Source of the DNA: Breviolum minutum Mf 1.05b.01
Lineage: Eukaryota; Sar; Dinophyceae; Suessiales; Symbiodiniaceae
NCBI GenBank assembly: GCA_000507305.1
Contig: DF241137.1
Span: 23,750 to 87,749, forward strand
DNA length: 64,000 nt
Direction of reading: 5' to 3'
Position numbers and translations under genes: made by a program. How positions within the stretch are numbered: position 1 is the stretch's first letter; every line of letters begins with the position of its first letter. Below, piece after piece: positions 1-9,382 of this stretch. The notes beneath the pieces are model-generated. The model ran no database searches. It was not told the DNA's origin and saw only the letters and a program-made list of their open reading frames with translations.

Positions 1-107
1 ATTCATGGGCAAAAAATCCAGGAACAAACATAAGAAAACGGATGAAAAGAGCAGCATCAACGATACACCCACAACAGCCACAAAAATGACAACGTATTTG
101 CGTCAAA

Positions 108-418
108 GCGTCGACGGAGATTGGCGATTGCCGAATCGAAACTCTTTGCCAGCGCTAGCGTCCACGGCCATTGCTCGAGCGAAGGTCTGTGCTATTGCTA
201 TCTATTGCTAATAGCGTCGACGGCGATTGTCCGAGCGAACGCGCTGTGAGAGTGCTAGTAGCGTCAACGGTATTTGCGCGAGTGAACGCCCTGTGCTAGT
301 GGTAGTAGCGTCGACGGCGATTGCTCGAGCGCACGCGCTGTGAGAGTGCTAGCAGCGTCGACGGTTTTTTCCGAGCAACGCTCCGTGCTAACGTTTTCTG
401 CTAACGCTAGAAGGCTCG
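108..418. repeat. Tandem array of a 47-base unit containing GTCGAC
   Basis: The core GCGTCGACGG (or one mismatch) recurs at 108, 158, 214, 261, 308 and 355, with a decayed copy near 413. The last four intervals are exactly 47 bases; the first two are 50 and 56. Between cores the text (ATTGCTCGAGCG, then CGCTGTGAGAGTGCTAG) is also conserved. This is a small minisatellite; the 68-codon open frame at 5-211 overlaps it and is not credible as a gene. Confidence 0.85.
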
Positions 419-483
419 ACGCTGAATTCCTGAGAAGCATGTGTGCAATTTATTTCCGCACAGGTCAAAAAACTTGCGTCCGT

Positions 484-985
484 CCAGGCCAAAGGCCGGT
501 GAAGAAGTCAATATAGTGCAAGTGTTGCTGGTAAGATCTCTAAAATTGAGTTCCGTACCGGTCCAACGCTAACAGGGAAGTAAATACTGCAATTGTTGCC
601 CGTGAGATCTGTAAAATTTGCTTTTCGACAGGCCCAAAGCCAACAGAGAGGTAAGTACTGCAATTATTACCCGTGAGATCTGCAAAGTTCGGTTTCGTAC
701 AGGTCTAAAATTTGGTTCCGTACAGGTCCAAAGCCAACAAGGAGGTAAGTGCTGCAATTGCTGCCCGTGAGATCCGCAAAGTTCGGTTTGGTGCAGGTCA
801 AAAATTTGTTTTCCACAGGTCTAAGGCCAGCGAGGTAAGCACTGCAATTGTTGCGCGTGAGATTCCAAAATTCGGTTATTATGTATACGTTTAAATTTGC
901 GTTCGTCCAGGCCCACAGCTAGCAAGGAGGTCAGTAGTGCAAGTTTTGCCGTGGCATCTTTAAGATTCGGTTTCGTACAGGTCTA
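484..985. repeat. Tandem array of a 71-94-base unit with splice-site-like motifs
   Basis: Units start at about 484, 557, 628, 722, 815 and 906, marked by an AGGTC/AGGCC-type start, AAAGCCAACAAGGAG, GTAAGTACTGCAATTGTTGC, GTGAGATC and TTCGGTTTCGTACAG. Spacing is 73 and 71 for the early units and 91-94 for later ones, where a short extra piece is added. Several units contain GAG|GTAAGT followed about 50 bases on by TACAG|GT, which reads like a minimal intron. That may be coincidence fixed by duplication. Confidence 0.8.
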
Positions 986-1109
986 TTTTTTTTTTCCTCG
1001 CTCCTTTTTTTTTTTGTCTCCGACTGCGGCTCCACGAGGGGTGAGACGAAAGGGTAGCAGCCGGCTCGCTACAGGTCTACAAAATGTGTGTTCGTCCAGG
1101 GCCAAACCC

Positions 1110-2418
1110 ACAAAGGCTATTTTCAATGTACACAAGTATACTTTCAGACCACACAGGTTTACCTTCAAAATGCAAAACTATACTGTCAACGTAGAAATGT
1201 GTACTGTGGACTGTGGACGGGGAAACGTGTTCTGTCAAAGTGCACAGGGTTGCTTTCAAAGTGCAAAAGTGTACTGGCAAAGTTTTCCAAATATACAACT
1301 ATACTTTCGAGGTAAAAAAACGTGGTGTCAAAGAATAAAAGAATAGGTTCAAAATCTAAACCTGTGCTGTCTAAGTACAGGAGTGTGCTTTCAAAGTAAA
1401 AAAATTGCAAGGTCAAAATACAAAATTATATTTTCAAAATGCAAAAGCACGTTGTCAACATATACAGGTATAGCTTCAAAGTACAAAGGTGGATTGTCAA
1501 AGAACATATTTTCAAAAAACAACTTTCAAAATACAAAATTACAATTTGAAAGTACAAAAAGTGTATTGCCCAAGAACAAAAGTCTACTGTCCAACTACAA
1601 AAGGGTAATGTCAAGGTACAAAGGTTTATTGTCAAACTCCAAAAGTTCATTGTCAATGTGTCAAAAAGTATGCTGTCAAGGTACAAAAAGTATACTTCAA
1701 CGTGAAAAGGGTATACGGTCGGACTACAAGGTTTACTGTCACCGTTAAAAAAAATCTCAAAGTACAAAATTGTACTGCCAAGGGACAGAACAAAATTGCA
1801 GATTAAAAAATTTGCGGTCAAAGTGCACAAGCGTACTACCAAAGTACAAACGTGTATTGTCAACGTACAAAAGTGCACAGTCGACGTAACAAAATGTATT
1901 GTCAAAATACAAAACCATACTTTCAGAGTGCAAAAGTGTACTGTTCAAGAACAAAAGTGTATTGTCAATGTGCAAAAGTGTTTTGTCAACGTACAAAAAT
2001 GTATAGTCAAAGAAAAGAAATAATACTTTCAAAGTACAAACATGCACTGTCAAAGTACAAAGGTGTATTGTCCACGTAAAAAAGGTGTACTGTCAGACTA
2101 GAAAAAGTATACTTTCAAAGTACACAATTGTGCTGTCAAAGAAAAATTGTGGCTACAAACGGTTAAAGTACGAAAGTATACGGTCGACGTACAAAAGTGT
2201 ATTGTCAACGTTCAAAAGTGTACTGTCAAAGTATATTTTTTTGGTCAAAGGCGGTCGACGTAGAAAGGTGTACTGTCGACGTACCAAAGTGTGCGGTCAA
2301 AGTACGACAGTAAATTTTCAAGGTGCAAAAGTGTACTGTCCAAGTACAAAAGTGTACCGTCAAGGTACAAAAGTGTACTGTCAGCATTACCTTCAACGTA
2401 CAAAAGTCTACGGTCACT
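1110..2418. repeat. Degenerate 21-base minisatellite, about 60 units
   Basis: The consensus is close to GTACAAAAGTGTACTGTCAA plus one A or C. It runs for about 1.3 kb with substitutions and small indels; units are cleanest at 1840-2080 and 2300-2420. Because 21 is a multiple of three, each frame repeats a 7-residue peptide (VQKCTVK, YKSVLSK or TKVYCQS on plus; LTVHFCT or FDSTLLY on minus). Five of six frames lack stops in the consensus, which explains the overlapping 75-159-codon open frames on both strands. I do not call any of them genes. The unit contains GTAC twice. Confidence 0.9.
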
Positions 2419-3208
2419 GGTTGGAGTTGCCTTACTGGGCAGCTTCCGGGCATTTGCCATTCATATACCGGCGGCTCCGGATGTGCAAGGAAGCAGGGCC
2501 AAGTCCAAGTATTTTTTGCTAACATGCTTCCTCGCCAGAAGAAGACTACATGAGCAGGAATCATCAAAAATCACTGGTTCATGTCTGCTTGAAGTACACG
2601 AGGTGGGCCGAAGAACGGCAACACATGACGGTGTCGGTCCGCACGGAACAAACATGTTTTGGTAGTACGAAGCGTTTCCGAAAATTGCGGCTCAGGGGAT
2701 AATTCTGTTCAGCATTGGCTCCGCTTTTGCCCTGTTTCGGCTCTCGCTGGAAGTTATTTTCTTAATCGACGGTGGGTCGTTAGTGATTGGTTTCTTCACT
2801 CCACTCACTCTTTGCGCCATCGTGCTCTCATTGCGGCTTTATGGGTAGGTACTCGACAGTTCCGGTCTCCCTCCTCCCTCGTTAGATCTTCCCTCTCTCC
2901 CCGCCCCATCTCCCCCTACAGCGGCCCAGCAGCTTCTGGACCGGGTCTACTCCCTTATCCCTCCCCTCTACCATCTTTTTTGTTTTGCACTTGTTCATGT
3001 CCGGTTCACCTATACGAGATGGGTTAATCTCTGGTTCTAACACTGGAAGGACCTGGTTTCCCCTGGTCAGCCATGATGTTTTCTTCACTTCTTTACGTAT
3101 GGTTTAAAATATTGCCAGACTGTTTTTGCGTTTTACCTGTTGTGCCCTAAACGGCCGCCGTGCGAGCACAGGAATTCGTTAAACATTCGTCATACTGCAC
3201 GTCCGCTG
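2419..3208. other. Unique DNA, nothing recognised
   Basis: After the minisatellite the sequence becomes non-repetitive. Open frames of up to about 124 codons overlap each other on both strands and show no motif I recognise. A CT-rich stretch lies at 2865-2995. I see no element ends here. Confidence 0.5.
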
Positions 3209-4150
3209 CATGACGGTGTCACGCCAACATGGTACAATTATATAGTTTTTGGCATTAAGAAGTAGTTCTGAAAGTTTTGAAATTTCTAGAGAATTACCTT
3301 GGGTTTAAACCTACGGACATTTCTGTGCCAAACCACATTTGGAGGCACAAATTTTTTTCCCAGAATTTAGAAAATCGGGCCGACCCAGAAGGACGACAAA
3401 CATTGTGGTGTCACGCCACGTGCAACAATTTTTCGGCGGTAATCGTGTCATGCCCGGCAGGTAAACAAAGGTGATCTAAGATGTTTCCGCGGTGGGGGGG
3501 GGGAGGACTGAAGGGGTAAAGAGAGGGTTCCTGGCGGGGTCTTCTGCTTCAGGGTTGCTTCCTCATGGCATGTGACCAATGTGTACAGGAAGTTTTCGCG
3601 TTTTCAAAGCACAAGAAGTATGCAAAGGCAGCCTTCCTCACAGCCACAAAGTACGCGTTACAGCGTTGTTGTTCAGCTGGTTCAATTGCACGGGGTGGGA
3701 TGAAAAACTGCAAACATGACTGTGCCATGCCAAATGGACCAAATTTTAGTTTGGCAAGCATCAATGTGACAAACGATTGATGTGCAAGTAGTAAATCGTT
3801 CATCTTTTGATAATGTTTTTGGCGCGACCAGAAATGTAATTACAAAAGGTATTTCATGCCCGTTCAGCACGCGCAGGGGAGGGTTCAGTATCAAGAGTTC
3901 TTTCGAGGTTTCCCTTTTTTGACATGGAAATATCAGCGGTATGCGAGAACAAGAAGGACATCCGTTGTGGATGGTGTTCGCACCTACAAAAACATGCAGC
4001 AACAGGGATCTTCATCAACTTTACGAACCCAGCGAATTTAGAACACTTGTCCTGCATAGGTTCATGTGTGATGAACCGACACGAAATGCGATGCAAAAAA
4101 CTGTAAACATGACGGTGTCACGCCACACGGGATAAATTCATTTGGCACGC
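3209..4150 (+). repeat. Degenerate spaced repeat around CATGACGGTGTCACGCC
   Basis: Related copies of CATGACGGTGTCACGCC lie near 3209, 3405, 3715 and 4109, with a weaker one near 2625. Downstream text is partly shared: ACAATT or AAATTT, then TTTGGCA, GCATC and GTGTGA. Spacing is irregular (about 200-400 bases), so this is an old, diverged tandem or dispersed repeat. A run of 12 G with one T lies at 3491-3503. Confidence 0.5.
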
Positions 4151-4683
4151 ATCGGTGTGAAAAACATTTACTGAGCGGGGTGTCTGTGGTAAATTGCTAA
4201 TATGTTGAACATGTTGTCCACGCGATCCGACACCCGTGATGGAACAATTGTGGCAAATGTCTTTCTTTTGGAAAGAAATCAAATTGGCACGTCTTTACAT
4301 GATCCATGGGCATATGTCCGGGGCGGTGGCAGCTGCACCAAGTGCGGTCAATTAGTGTCATAGACTACTTGGATGGTGCAATTGCTCGCCGATGACCTCT
4401 GGGAATGGTAGGGGACATGGGCAGATAAGTTCTCACACAAAATATTGTGAAATGTGGATTCCGGAAACACCTGTGTCAACAAAACTTGGAACGGTACACT
4501 CTTGTTTTGGAATTGCCATTGGTCGCCGCCATGGAAAAACCAATATAATAGAATGAATTGTAATAGATAAAAACACGGCGGCATGAATAAACCTTCCTTA
4601 CATGAAACTACCAACAAAAAGAAAAATGCGTGTTCTCCAAAAATGAGTCTATTAAAATCTTTGTTGGAATGCGCCCTTCTTGT

Positions 4684-4991
<308 letters not shown>

Positions 4992-5056
4992 GTCGTCTGT
5001 ATGTCGTCTCGTCGTCTCTCCTTCCTCTCTCGTGTCTTCGTTAGTTCGTTTCGTCG

Positions 5057-5878
5057 NNNNNNNNNNNNNNNNNNNNNNNNNNNNNNNNNNNNNNNNNNNN
5101 NNNNNNNNNNNNNNNNNNNNNNNNNNNNNNNNNNNNNNNNNNNNNNNNNNNNNNNNNNNNNNNNNNNNNNNNNNNNNNNNNNNNNNNNNNNNNNNNNNNN
5201 NNNNNNNNNNNNNNNNNNNNNNNNNNNNNNNNNNNNNNNNNNNNNNNNNNNNNNNNNNNNNNNNNNNNNNNNNNNNNNNNNNNNNNNNNNNNNNNNNNNN
5301 NNNNNNNNNNNNNNNNNNNNNNNNNNNNNNNNNNNNNNNNNNNNNNNNNNNNNNNNNNNNNNNNNNNNNNNNNNNNNNNNNNNNNNNNNNNNNNNNNNNN
5401 NNNNNNNNNNNNNNNNNNNNNNNNNNNNNNNNNNNNNNNNNNNNNNNNNNNNNNNNNNNNNNNNNNNNNNNNNNNNNNNNNNNNNNNNNNNNNNNNNNNN
5501 NNNNNNNNNNNNNNNNNNNNNNNNNNNNNNNNNNNNNNNNNNNNNNNNNNNNNNNNNNNNNNNNNNNNNNNNNNNNNNNNNNNNNNNNNNNNNNNNNNNN
5601 NNNNNNNNNNNNNNNNNNNNNNNNNNNNNNNNNNNNNNNNNNNNNNNNNNNNNNNNNNNNNNNNNNNNNNNNNNNNNNNNNNNNNNNNNNNNNNNNNNNN
5701 NNNNNNNNNNNNNNNNNNNNNNNNNNNNNNNNNNNNNNNNNNNNNNNNNNNNNNNNNNNNNNNNNNNNNNNNNNNNNNNNNNNNNNNNNNNNNNNNNNNN
5801 NNNNNNNNNNNNNNNNNNNNNNNNNNNNNNNNNNNNNNNNNNNNNNNNNNNNNNNNNNNNNNNNNNNNNNNNNNNNNN
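5057..5878. other. Assembly gap (822 N)
   Basis: Run of N between a TCGTC-rich end of the TTG array and a GAA array. The real length is unknown. Both flanks are triplet repeats, the probable cause of the gap. Confidence 1.
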
Positions 5879-6143
5879 AAGAAGAAGAAGAAGAAGAAGA
5901 AGAAGAAGAAGAAGAAGAAGAAGAAGAAGAAGAAGAAGAAGAAGAAGAAGAAGAAGAAGAAGAAGAAGAAGAAGAAGAAGAGACGAAGACGAAGAAGAAG
6001 AAGAAGAAGAAGAAGAAGAAGAAGAAGAAGAAGAAGGAGCCGAAGACGAAGAAGAAGAAGAAGAAAAAGAAGAAGAAAAAGAAGAAGAAGAAGAAGGAGG
6101 AGGAGGAGGAGAAGAAGAAGAAGAAGAAGAAAAAGAAGATGCA
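5879..6143. repeat. (GAA)n microsatellite, first array
   Basis: GAA/AAG triplets with scattered interruptions (ACGAAG near 5985, GGAGCCGAAGACG near 6036, GGAGGA near 6095). It leads directly into duplication copy 1. The same GGAGCCGAAGACGAAG interruption recurs in the second GAA array near 6845, so the arrays share ancestry. Confidence 0.95.
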
Positions 6144-6770
6144 GAGAAAAAGGAAGAGGAAACATATGAGAAACATATAGGAAACAAGTTCATAATCCCT
6201 TCTTATCTTCTTTGCTGCCGCGATTTCGCTTTTAGACTTTCATGTTCATCCTTTCTTGTGGTTGTTCGCCTATTTGCCGCACATATTGACTCACGGATCG
6301 TCCATTTGGCCACGACGGAAACGCTGAATACCTTCAAACCAAAAGAGGTTCAACGCGGCCTACGTTGTAGATGGACGTCAACGTCGTTCCGGCAGAAACC
6401 ATCCACAAAGCGCACATGTACTCTTGCGAAAACCCACGTCGCGTTTAGATTTGTTGACCCTTTACTGGACATCAATCAATTCAGTTTGTCCGTTCTATTG
6501 GAAGACCTGTGACATATAAATCTCTGCCGCAATCCGGCAAATAACGAACAATGTTTAAAATGTTAAAAAATGCATTCGTTCAGCTCCGCTTCATCTTGTA
6601 CAATGTGTTCTGGTGTGAAGTTGCATGTCATGCTGGAATGTGCATTGCTGTCAATCCACTGTGGCTCATTCTTTGCGTAGTGCTGTTTACCACCCTCGCT
6701 AGTTGCTTGTGATTGCTGTTTGTGTAGTTGCTTGACTTTCACTGTAGCTAATGGTATCGAAGTGGATGAT
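6144..6770 (+). repeat. Tandem segmental duplication, copy 1
   Basis: From GAGAAAAAGGAAGAGG at 6144 to AGTGGATGAT at 6761-6770 this segment matches 6979-7540 with few substitutions. It carries 68 bases (about 6321-6388) absent from copy 2, plus small indels. Both copies are preceded by a GAA array and followed by a triplet array, so the repeated unit is array plus unique segment. Confidence 0.93.
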
Positions 6771-6825
6771 GATGGTGATGAAGAAGATAATGATGTTGAT
6801 GATGTGAGGACGGAGGAACTGAGAA

Positions 6826-6978
6826 AGGAGAAGAAGACGAAGAAGGAGCCGAAGACGAAGAAGAAGAAGAAGAAGAAGAAGAAGAAGAAGAAGAAGAAGA
6901 GAAGAAGAAGAAGAAGAAGAAGGAGAAGAAGAAGAAGAAGAAGAAGAAGAAGAAGAAGAAGAAGAAGATGAAGATGAA
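6826..6978. repeat. (GAA)n microsatellite, second array
   Basis: GAA triplets between the two duplication copies. They begin after a short GAT/GAA mix at 6768-6800 and end in GAAGATGAAGATGAAGA. Confidence 0.95.
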
Positions 6979-7540
6979 GAGAAAAAGGAAGAGGAAACAT
7001 ATGAGAAACGTAGAGGAAACAAGTTCATAATGCCTTCTTATCTTCTTTGCTGCTGCGATTTCGCTTTTAGACTTTCATGTTCATCCTTTCTTGTGGTCGT
7101 TCGCCTATTTGCCGCACATATTGACTCACGGATCGTCCATTTGGCCACGACGGAAAGGCTGAATACCCATCCACAAAGCGCACATGTACTCTTGCGAAAA
7201 CCCACGTCGCGTTTAGATTTGTTGACCCTTTACTGGACATCAATCAATTCAGTTTGTCCGTTCTATTGGAAGACCTGTGACATATAAATCTCTGCCGCAA
7301 TCCGGCAAATAACAAACAATGCTTATAATGTTAAAAAATGCATTCGTTCAGCTCCGTTTCATCTTGCACAATGTGTTCTGGCGTGAAGTTGCATGTCATG
7401 CTGGAATGTGCATTGCTGTCAATCCACTGTGGCTCATTCTTTGCGTAGTGTCGTTTACGCTGCCCTCGCTAGTTGTTTGTGATTGCTGTTTGTGTAGTCG
7501 CTTGACTTTCACTGTAGCTAATGGTATCGAAGTGGATGAT
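6979..7540 (+). repeat. Tandem segmental duplication, copy 2
   Basis: Matches copy 1 at an offset of 835 bases at its start and 770 at its end. The difference comes from a 68-base deletion just after CTGAATACC plus about 3 bases of small indels. It runs into a GAT array where copy 1 runs into GAT then GAA. Confidence 0.93.
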
Positions 7541-7852
7541 GATGATGGTGATGGTGATGATGATGGTGATGATGATGATGATGATGATGATGATCCTGAT
7601 GATGATGATGATGATGATGATGATCATCATGACGATGAGGAAGATGATGAGGAAGATGATGAGGAAGATGATGATCCTGATGATTATGATGATGATTATG
7701 ATGATGATTATGATGATGACGATGATGATGATGATGATGATGATGATGATCATGATGATGAGGAAGATGATGAGGAATATGATGATCCTGATGATGATGA
7801 TGATGAAGACGACGATGAAGATACTGATGATCATGTTGAAAATGACTATTAA
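7319..7852 (+). CDS. Open frame: hydrophobic N-terminus then Asp-rich tract (doubtful)
   Basis: 177 codons starting ATG CTT ATA ATG TTA, with another in-frame ATG three codons on. Residues 1-70 come from duplication copy 2 and include a hydrophobic, Cys-bearing stretch around residues 41-59 (PLWLILCVVSFTLPSLVV). Residues 77-175 are nearly all Asp and Glu with a few Pro, His and Tyr, encoded by the GAT array. An acidic secreted protein would look like this, but so would chance read-through of a GAT microsatellite. The equivalent frame in copy 1 stops before the triplet array, at a 2-base difference after residue 44, so there is no sign of selection. Probably not a gene. Confidence 0.15.
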   Translation: MLIMLKNAFVQLRFILHNVFWREVACHAGMCIAVNPLWLILCVVSFTLPSLVVCDCCLCSRLTFTVANGIEVDDDDGDGDDDGDDDDDDDDDPDDDDDDDDDHHDDEEDDEEDDEEDDDPDDYDDDYDDDYDDDDDDDDDDDDDHDDEEDDEEYDDPDDDDDEDDDEDTDDHVENDY

Positions 7853-7895
7853 CATTGTGATGATGAAGATGACGCTGATGCTGGATGATGGATGA
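7531..7895. repeat. (GAT)n microsatellite
   Basis: About 365 bases of GAT triplets with GAG/GAA (7635-7670 and 7758-7790), CCT and TAT interruptions, and partly repeated sub-blocks (GATGATCCTGATGAT at about 7591, 7671 and 7783). Internal duplication of blocks is visible. Confidence 0.97.
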
Positions 7896-8572
7896 CTCCT
7901 GGATGATGATTAAGAACGTATATATGAATATGCTAATCCGCGAGTCTGAACTAATCTTAACAAAGTTCTGGATGCAAATCCTCTCAACTTGCTTCTTTCG
8001 CGACCTTTGTCACCGCTCCGACTTCTTTCGATGAAACCGCGTATCGTGCGGAAAAGGAACCCCCAAAACCACGGAACGAACCATCTTTTCTCCGCCACAA
8101 ATCATAGAACTCTATCCATTTGATTTCTCCGCCTGGATTCTGCCGCTCCATTTTCCTCCAGTTGTTTCCAAAGCTCTTGAAACCCCTTCACACCGAAGAG
8201 GGTGAGACTGAAGTGTACAAACGGGGGCCGTTATTTAATCATGGCGCGATGCCGCAATGCTGATGCCTGTCTCTTGGGAAAACTGACCTGGGGAATTTTT
8301 AGCAGCGGAATAACTCCCACAAAACCATGAAGAGCTAGAAACCGGAAGGGAAAATCATTTACACTTCTGCCAAAGAAAAAGCATGAGTTTCCCCTAACCA
8401 GCATGTTTTTTTTTCCATAGGAACTAACATGGTTTTTTCCTCCCTATAACAAAAGGAAAACACGTGTAACTTAAGATTTCTTCACCCCAAAACTTAGCAG
8501 CTCTTAGCTTCCACCATTTGCAGTTGTTATCTCCAATATTTTTTTCATAACAAAACATGGATATAGAATTCA
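7896..8572. other. Element-free stretch, weak exon-like reading on minus
   Basis: No element ends seen. On minus, an acceptor-like TACACTTCAG ends at 8208 and is followed by an open frame to a TGA at 8102-8104 (36 codons, Lys/Glu/Arg rich). Another frame over the same bases is equally open, so I do not call a gene. Confidence 0.3.
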
Positions 8573-8677
8573 CTAGTTGGTGGTTGAACCAACCCCGGTT
8601 GAAAAATATGCTCGCCAAACATGGGTTCATCTTCCCCAAGGTTCGGGATGAAAATAAAAATTATTGAAACCTAACGG
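8573..8677 (+). mobile_element. Family A MITE-like element (right end decayed)
   Basis: Left end TAGTTGGTGGTTGAACC, core GGTTCATCTTCCCCAAGG and GGGATGAAAATAAAAA, then TTGAAACC without the usual CCACC end. Left flank is TTCAC; the matching target copy cannot be placed. Confidence 0.7.
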
Positions 8678-9230
8678 ATGAAACCTGAAAAAAATCAGGG
8701 TGACCTTGAGGCGAGGGCAAATCCACCGTAGATTGTGTTTTGTTTAAACATTCGCCAACAAAACAAGGGTTCGGAAGGTAAACCATTCATCACCTCATGC
8801 ATGAGGTACCCAATCTTTCAGCGGATCGCGGATCGCCGGCAACACGCGGCAACCTTTTGCGGCCTGTTGACATGACATCCCCTTTTAGCGCGTTCGCAAC
8901 GAAGTGCCAAAAATTCCGAGGAGATGAAGGAAGACCAGGTATATTCACATGGGTTTTGATTGATTTTGGGTCGATCTTGGTTGAGTTTTAAGGTGCCTGT
9001 TTAAAGAATCTGCCTTCCGGAGAGCAAGTGATTTCATTAGCAACCAAAGTAGTTCAATGAAGCTGATAAATCACTAGAACGACTATAGAACTAGAGATCG
9101 TATTCTCAGAAAGTTCTGAATGAAGTAAGATATTCGATTTTACAAACTTGAGTCTTGTCTAGTTGCAAATTCAAAATGTGGAAACGAAGTACTGTCATGG
9201 ACTAGAAGTTTGATTCCACCCAAAAATGGG

Positions 9231-9382
9231 TACTTTTCATGGAACTAACTAACTAACTAACTAACTAAGTAACTAACTAACTAACTAACTAACAAACATA
9301 TCCCACCTTGGGACTAGGAAAATCATCATCAAAATTACCTTTGAGAGGAGATATCATGTTTGTGAACCCAAAATGGCTGGTA
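9231..9382. mobile_element. Family D element with CTAA expansion in its left arm
   Basis: Starts TACTTTTCATGGAACTAAC where intact D copies read TACCCTCCAGGGAACTAAC. It then runs through a CTAA tetranucleotide array and resumes ACATATCCCACCTTGGGA, the D interior. The right arm (GGAGATATCATG...GGTA) is diverged. Flanking TA at both ends. Confidence 0.75.
9243..9294. repeat. (CTAA)n microsatellite inside a MITE arm
   Basis: Twelve or so AACT/CTAA units with one variant (AAGT near 9267), lying exactly where intact family D arms have a single AACTAACA. Confidence 0.95.

Noticed and set aside
1186-2567. Overlapping frames of 75-159 codons with regular Cys/Lys or Phe/Cys/Thr spacing
   Set aside because: They are the 21-base repeat read in different frames on both strands; no frame is favoured.
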